NCBI GenBank assembly: GCA_006503475.1
Contig: RSEH01000079.1
Location: 1-64,000, forward strand
Length of the DNA: 64,000 nt
Direction: 5' to 3'
From: Stentor roeselii
Taxonomy: Eukaryota; Ciliophora; Heterotrichea; Heterotrichida; Stentoridae
Below, piece by piece: positions 59,084 to 64,000 of this stretch (position 1 is the stretch's first letter; every line of letters begins with the position of its first letter). The position numbers and the translations under genes are program-made. The notes under the pieces were generated by a model, which saw only the letters and a list, made by a program, of their open reading frames with translations, ran no database searches and was not told the origin of the DNA.

Positions 59084-62000
59084 TTACTTTTTAAATCTCA
59101 AAAAATCTTTATTCTTCTTTCTATATACTTGAAGTCTTTCTAACACCCCAAAACTAAAAGCCAGCTTAATCATTTGATGAATCGTTTTTCCTTCTTTAAT
59201 AACAAGTAAACTTGGAGGCATCTTCACAGTCCTTCTAATTCCAATTCCTATTAAAATCACCCAACCTACAACATCAAGTAAAATAACCCAAACATCTGAA
59301 ATCTCTGAAAAAACAGCTAAAATATACATCAAAGTATTCCAAATAACACAAAGATACACAAACTTTATCCAAAGATTTAATCTATCAAAGTTGTATCCGT
59401 TCTTCTTACTTAAAAACAAAAAAATAATCATCATACAACCTAAAAAAATAAAACCAAAGATAAACTTTTGTTCAACTTCAACAATAATTAAAACTTTTTC
59501 TATTGTTTTAATCAGAACACAAATGAAAGTTTTTAACATAAAAAATCCTTGATTTGATTTGATGTTTTTTGTTAGACTTTCTTGTTGTTTTGATTTATTT
59601 AAATAAGAAAGAATTGATTGAGTAACAAGAAGTAAGAAAATGACGGTGACTATCAAAATGTGACTTTTTTGCCAGCACTTAAAATGACAGTCGTTGTCTA
59701 GAAAAGCAGAGTTTGAGTCTTCTGAGTATCTGCATGAAAAAATTGAAGAAAGGTAAGAAAAGGTTGGAATGAATAAATAGTTAAAGAGCAATAATTCAAG
59801 AAAACTTTGAAATTTTTGAATGTTTTTTCTGAACTTTTCTGTTTTCGTTTTAAGAAACTTAAGCAGAGTGAGAGTGGTAAAAGAGAGGATCATGAATACA
59901 AAGATTAGGTAGAGCATAATCCAATAAGTTTTATCTCTGAACTCGAAAGCTTGAAACACATTTAATGAAGCAATATTCAGAAACCTTCCAAACTTAATAT
60001 TTACATCCATCATAGAGGGCCCTAGTGAAATCATTTGAAAAGGTTCAAAAAACACTGCAATTATTTCAAGATAATCATCTGTTTCTATAAATCTTATCGA
60101 TGTTAAAGTTTCAATTGAAATAACTTCATATTTGCAAATGTAAATTAATGCGAATAGTCCTGAAATAATTAAAACCGCGAAACTAAGAAATGTTTCTATC
60201 ATGATACTTTGTTTGTTTAGAGATACTTTGTATTTGAAGTACTCACAGTTAAGGTAAAAAGCTTTCATACTATTTGGTTTGTCTTCGCCTAATGGCCAGA
60301 TAGATTTTTCTATTTTTAAAAAGTTTGATGAAAACGGAGAAGCTTTTGCACTTTCTTTAATTACAAACTTACCTGAAACAGGATCTTCAAACATATTATA
60401 AAGACTAATTGAATTGATTTCTCGAAACAGCGATTCTTGATCAAACATAACTGTTCCAGTAACTCCTTCAAACTTCACACTTTTCATACTCTTTGCTAGC
60501 AAATCATAATCTTCATAATTTTTTCCTTGAATCAAAACAAGTTTAACACCTTCTACAATACTCAAAACAGCATCCATATAAAAGCAAGGTAACCACGTCG
60601 TAAATTCCGTTTTTTCATATTCTTTTCTCACATTTTCTCCAAACTCACCTTTCCAAAACGAACTATAAAAAAAGTGCGAACCATGTAAGAGTTCTTTTCT
60701 TTTCTTCAACTGATTCTCCTCTACTAAAAGTGCATCAAGGCCTGTTGGAGTTACGAAAAAATAAGAAAAATCACCTCTTCGAATACCAAAGTCGTATAAA
60801 GCTTCTAAAAAGTAAAAAGGAGTCGGATGTGACATTGCGAAAAGCATAAAATAACACCCTGTGTCTATTGCATTTTTTATGTTTTTGGTGAAGTTTGATA
60901 ACATTGAAGGGCGGAAACCCAGTGGAATCATTCTGAATGATTCATCATTAACAATTTTTAGAAATTTTAAATGCTGCAGTGAAATAAGGTAAGAATAAAT
61001 CATTATACCAAAAGGGTCATCTGAATAAAAACAGATGATGTTTAGAGGTCCCATGAATTTTAAGATCCTTAAAGTGTAAAAAATGATAGTATCCAGTGAT
61101 GTCACTAATCTGAAATAGTTTGAAGGTACATTAAAATTTTTTAAAGTGCTTCCCATTCCATTTATGACGGGAATTCCTACATTCGAGTCTCTTAGAAGAG
61201 TAATAGTTGATATTGATTCATAATAAAATGAAGGAATATAAGCAATTCCAAGTTTAGCTGCAGATTCAATGATGCATTGATTAGAAGTATTGAACATGAA
61301 AATAATTTGGCAATCAAAATCATCATAAAGTAGCAAATCAAAATTTTTTAATATTCTGTTATTATAATTTATATAATCAATCATAAATTTCGTGCCTTGA
61401 TGATACAGTTGATTTTGATTTACTTCATATAACTCGTTTAGTATCAATTTCGTGTTAGCAGAAATAGTGATTGGAGTTTTCTTGATTTTCAATCTATCAT
61501 AAGAGTTTTCAAAATATATAATATTCTTGAAAACTGATACAATCCCTTCATCAACAGTTCCAATCTTAACATTCATCGAGTTTTGAAAATTCATTAAAGA
61601 GTAAACACAAAATTTCTGAACCTTTTTGAATTCCTTTCTTATCTGAAATCGATCTAATGCTTTTCCAGATATAGCATTTATGTATTTCAAAGTTGATAAA
61701 AAATCATATTGAGCTAATGAAATCGCGTGATCAATATCTTGATATGCTAAACCCAAACTTCCATTTATCTTCATATAAAAAAAACATCGATCTCCATACA
61801 GGATTAAATTCCAGTTTTTTTCTAGGTTTAGCAGATTCAAACCTTTGGAAATAACGCTGCAGTCATAATTACTAGATAGAATTAAAAACTCAAAGAATCC
61901 TTCACTTTTGTATATTTTTCCTAAGTGTTCTTGAGTTTTTTGAAGGTCTGCAGGTATTGCAAATCCTGAACTAAAGGATAAAGGAAACTCAGACTTAATG

Positions 62001-62422
62001 AAAGTTGTTGTCTTAATATTCTCAACTGAAGCTGAATACAAAATTCCAAATTTTTCAAGTTTCAACCACTTTATCAAGCTTATTAAGGTTTTATGGTAAC
62101 ATGAGATATCAGGCTCTGTAAAGAAATTCCATTCTGTATTATTTCCCTTGCCGATGATTATTGTAGGAATTTGTGCAAATTCAGCTAGGATCATCGTTTT
62201 ATATTTAATTTCAGCTGAATCTGTATTCAAAATAATAAAGTCTACCGTCTCGAAGTTGGACCAGTAGTCACTTTCAAATATAAAGCTGGCAATTGATAGC
62301 CCTGGAAACTGGATAAAATCATGTACAAAAGGATTCCTGCCTTCAATAGACATGAAGTATCCTGCTCTAAGTGATTCACATTTCAACATAAGTAAGAAAA
62401 CAATAATCTTAAAGAAGGCCAT
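59084..62422 (-). CDS. Double Venus-flytrap receptor (type B, copy 2)
   Basis: One 1112-codon frame, ATG 62422 to TAA. Signal peptide 1-18. Same domain order as type B copy 1. The first ~330 residues differ from that copy at many sites, mostly in the N-terminal flytrap-like domain, while the second flytrap and all membrane helices are nearly the same. Notable changes are KLILNELYEVNQ for KMILNQLYDVNQ and a single-codon length difference near CQIIFMFNTSN. This pattern suggests a variable sensing head on a constant signalling body. Confidence 0.8.
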   Translation of the reverse strand: MAFFKIIVFLLMLKCESLRAGYFMSIEGRNPFVHDFIQFPGLSIASFIFESDYWSNFETVDFIILNTDSAEIKYKTMILAEFAQIPTIIIGKGNNTEWNFFTEPDISCYHKTLISLIKWLKLEKFGILYSASVENIKTTTFIKSEFPLSFSSGFAIPADLQKTQEHLGKIYKSEGFFEFLILSSNYDCSVISKGLNLLNLEKNWNLILYGDRCFFYMKINGSLGLAYQDIDHAISLAQYDFLSTLKYINAISGKALDRFQIRKEFKKVQKFCVYSLMNFQNSMNVKIGTVDEGIVSVFKNIIYFENSYDRLKIKKTPITISANTKLILNELYEVNQNQLYHQGTKFMIDYINYNNRILKNFDLLLYDDFDCQIIFMFNTSNQCIIESAAKLGIAYIPSFYYESISTITLLRDSNVGIPVINGMGSTLKNFNVPSNYFRLVTSLDTIIFYTLRILKFMGPLNIICFYSDDPFGIMIYSYLISLQHLKFLKIVNDESFRMIPLGFRPSMLSNFTKNIKNAIDTGCYFMLFAMSHPTPFYFLEALYDFGIRRGDFSYFFVTPTGLDALLVEENQLKKRKELLHGSHFFYSSFWKGEFGENVRKEYEKTEFTTWLPCFYMDAVLSIVEGVKLVLIQGKNYEDYDLLAKSMKSVKFEGVTGTVMFDQESLFREINSISLYNMFEDPVSGKFVIKESAKASPFSSNFLKIEKSIWPLGEDKPNSMKAFYLNCEYFKYKVSLNKQSIMIETFLSFAVLIISGLFALIYICKYEVISIETLTSIRFIETDDYLEIIAVFFEPFQMISLGPSMMDVNIKFGRFLNIASLNVFQAFEFRDKTYWIMLYLIFVFMILSFTTLTLLKFLKTKTEKFRKNIQKFQSFLELLLFNYLFIPTFSYLSSIFSCRYSEDSNSAFLDNDCHFKCWQKSHILIVTVIFLLLVTQSILSYLNKSKQQESLTKNIKSNQGFFMLKTFICVLIKTIEKVLIIVEVEQKFIFGFIFLGCMMIIFLFLSKKNGYNFDRLNLWIKFVYLCVIWNTLMYILAVFSEISDVWVILLDVVGWVILIGIGIRRTVKMPPSLLVIKEGKTIHQMIKLAFSFGVLERLQVYRKKNKDFLRFKK
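59483..60571 (-). repeat. Partner of the 1,089-bp identical block
   Basis: Identical to 51096-52184; covers the second half of the second flytrap domain to the fifth membrane helix. Confidence 0.9.
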
Positions 62423-63486
62423 AATTATATTTGTGATAATTATTCTATAAAGTTGATGCGAAGGCTTTTAACAAATATTAAATTATCTTCTTGAAAACAA
62501 GTTGGCCATATGGAAGTAGTATTGAGAACGAAATATATGCTCACAATAAGAGCCTGTTTAATAAATTTAAAAATTAAACATTCAACGAGAAGTCACACTG
62601 CATAAGTGTTTGAAGCAAAACAAGCATCAATTAATACAAGTTGACTTTATCATAGTTAATAACTTTCCATTCATAATAAATCAAATTAAGCTAAAAGCCT
62701 AAATTCAAAGAAAAGACATAATTTCTAAAACTTCTGTAATTACATAATTTTCTTAGATTTGAAAAATCACAGAGAAAGATTTCAACGTAAATTTTGATAT
62801 TCTTTAATGATTATTGATGTACTGAATAAAAAGACAAGCATAAAATTGGTGCAGAATCTGTTAAAGATATAAGTTTCATGCGATATTCAGCAGGACTAAT
62901 CAGTTGCATAGAGCGAAAAATTCTCCGATTTGACAGAATGCCTCAGTGAAATTAAAAAAGTTAATATATTTTAGTAAATAATTAGTAAAGCTGAACCTAA
63001 TTCGGTATTCTTGCAATAACACTTTACCAAAGATTCTAATCTATCCCTAGATTATTATCATAATCATCCTACAATTTTAGGCTCTAAAAATTTTAAAAGT
63101 AATGATATCAACAAAATCATACCATGTTATGCAAATATACTGATTGTTATAAAAATTTCCTGTCAAGTACTTAAGAAAGTATCAAAGCTTTTACTGAGTT
63201 AGCTCTTAAGACACCTCAAAAAGGTAAAAAACATTCAGATTGTTGCCTTTACAAAAACCTCAATCGGAAAATTGAAAAATCTGTTTACTATATGTTATAA
63301 ATTTTCACCTGTTTTAATCTGTATTAAAACAATAGTTTTCTATATCGAAGAAAAGTTCTTCATTGAATTAGTTTATATAAAATCGTTAAATATCTAAGAT
63401 TATTAAATTTCCTATATCTAACTGCTCTAAATACTTATTCTGATTATTACAATATTCCTAACCTCAATTAAATTACTGAATAAAAA
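62423..63486. other. Intergenic region in receptor array
   Basis: 1.06 kb of AT-rich DNA. On the plus strand between about 62,830 and 63,400 there are short coding-like runs broken by stops (for example LKKVKNIQIVAFTKTS), perhaps a relic, but no family can be named. Confidence 0.4.
62424..62429 (-). promoter_or_regulatory. TATAAT-like box, 1 nt before ATG
   Basis: Minus-strand TATAAT next to the type B copy 2 start. Confidence 0.45.
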
Positions 63487-64000
63487 TCAATGAAAGCTCT
63501 TCTTTTTAAAATAATTTCTCCCTTTAATTCGATACACCCTAAGTCTTTCCATCAACCCAAATCGAAAGGCCAACTTGATCATCTGATGAACAGTTTTCCC
63601 TTCCTTCACAACAAGTAAGCTCGGGGGAAGCATCAAAGCACATCGAACTCCAAGAGTCAAAATGACAGCCCATCCAAAAAAATCAACAAAAATGACCCAA
63701 ACATACCAAAGTTCAGTAGTCACAGCGACAACATAAATTAAAGTATTCCAAGCAACACAAAAGTAAAAAACTTTTACCCATAAGTTGAGTCTATCATAGT
63801 TAAAAGCTGAAAACTTGAACAAAAAAGACAAAATCACAATGACTACTGAAAAAAATACTAAAGCAAAGATAAATTTTTGATTTACTTGAGAAATTATCAA
63901 GATTTTCTCGATAATTACTATGAAAACTAGGAGAAAAGACTTAAGCATAAAGAAGGCTTGACTTGATTTGATGTTTTTTGTAAGAGATTCTTGTTGTCTT
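63487..64000 (-). CDS. Double Venus-flytrap receptor (third type), C-terminal part, cut by window edge
   Basis: The minus-strand frame is open from the right edge (RQQESLTKNIKSSQAFFMLK) to a TGA at 63487-63489. It holds the last four membrane helices and the conserved tail (MLPPSLLVVKEGKTVHQMIKLAFRFG, LMERLRVYR in part). It differs from types A and B in the tail (RCALMLPPS, RIKGRNYFKKKSFH) and in the helix region (NQKFIFALVFFSVVIVILSF in part), so it is a third lineage of the family. The N-terminal ~950 residues lie beyond the window. Confidence 0.8.
   Translation of the reverse strand, partial: RQQESLTKNIKSSQAFFMLKSFLLVFIVIIEKILIISQVNQKFIFALVFFSVVIVILSFLFKFSAFNYDRLNLWVKVFYFCVAWNTLIYVVAVTTELWYVWVIFVDFFGWAVILTLGVRCALMLPPSLLVVKEGKTVHQMIKLAFRFGLMERLRVYRIKGRNYFKKKSFH

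Overview
The window looks like macronuclear DNA of a heterotrich ciliate, most likely Stentor or a close relative. It is AT-rich and gene-dense, and its genes are broken only by tiny introns. Five introns of exactly 15 nt and one of 14 nt can be placed from reading frames. TAA, TAG and TGA all act as stops (TGA ends the CDC50 gene, one sulfurtransferase, a small hypothetical gene and the right-edge receptor), so the code is standard. That, with 15-nt introns, argues against Blepharisma (UGA = Trp) and for Stentor. A DNAI7/CASC1-type axonemal dynein factor fits a cell with motile cilia.

Region by region. 1-10 kb is a gene-poor, very AT-rich stretch flanked by two decayed WD40-repeat genes in opposite orientation, with one small four-helix membrane protein inside. 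10-18.5 kb carries two very large minus-strand surface proteins: a double Venus-flytrap receptor with a polytopic C-terminus, and a LamG/cysteine-rich protein with a similar overall plan. 19.5-50 kb is the compact core: an otubain-like pseudoenzyme, an arrestin and a cAMP-receptor-type GPCR packed head-to-tail; then an EF-hand protein, a Has1/DDX18 helicase, an FYVE-finger STE20-like kinase, CDC50, a coilin-like protein, a truncated globin, a cyclic-nucleotide-binding protein, a Cyc8/Ssn6-like TPR corepressor, DNAI7, a PHD/SWIB chromatin protein, a tandem pair of sulfurtransferases, a coiled-coil protein, a glutathionyl-hydroquinone reductase and an AGC kinase. Many neighbours are separated by only 9-30 bp.

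50.7-64 kb is a tandem minus-strand array of the same double Venus-flytrap receptor family seen at 10 kb: three whole genes and one cut by the window edge. Two of them share a 1,089-bp stretch without a single difference while their N-terminal domains have drifted apart, which indicates recent gene conversion or equivalent homogenisation.

Together the genes suggest a sensory and signalling neighbourhood (receptors, GPCR, arrestin, kinases, cyclic-nucleotide sensor, EF-hand) mixed with housekeeping genes. The most interesting points are the receptor family and its conversion tract, the 14-nt intron, the FYVE-kinase fusion, the TATAAT-like box almost touching many start codons, the very small gene spacing, and alternating strand-composition blocks that ignore gene orientation.
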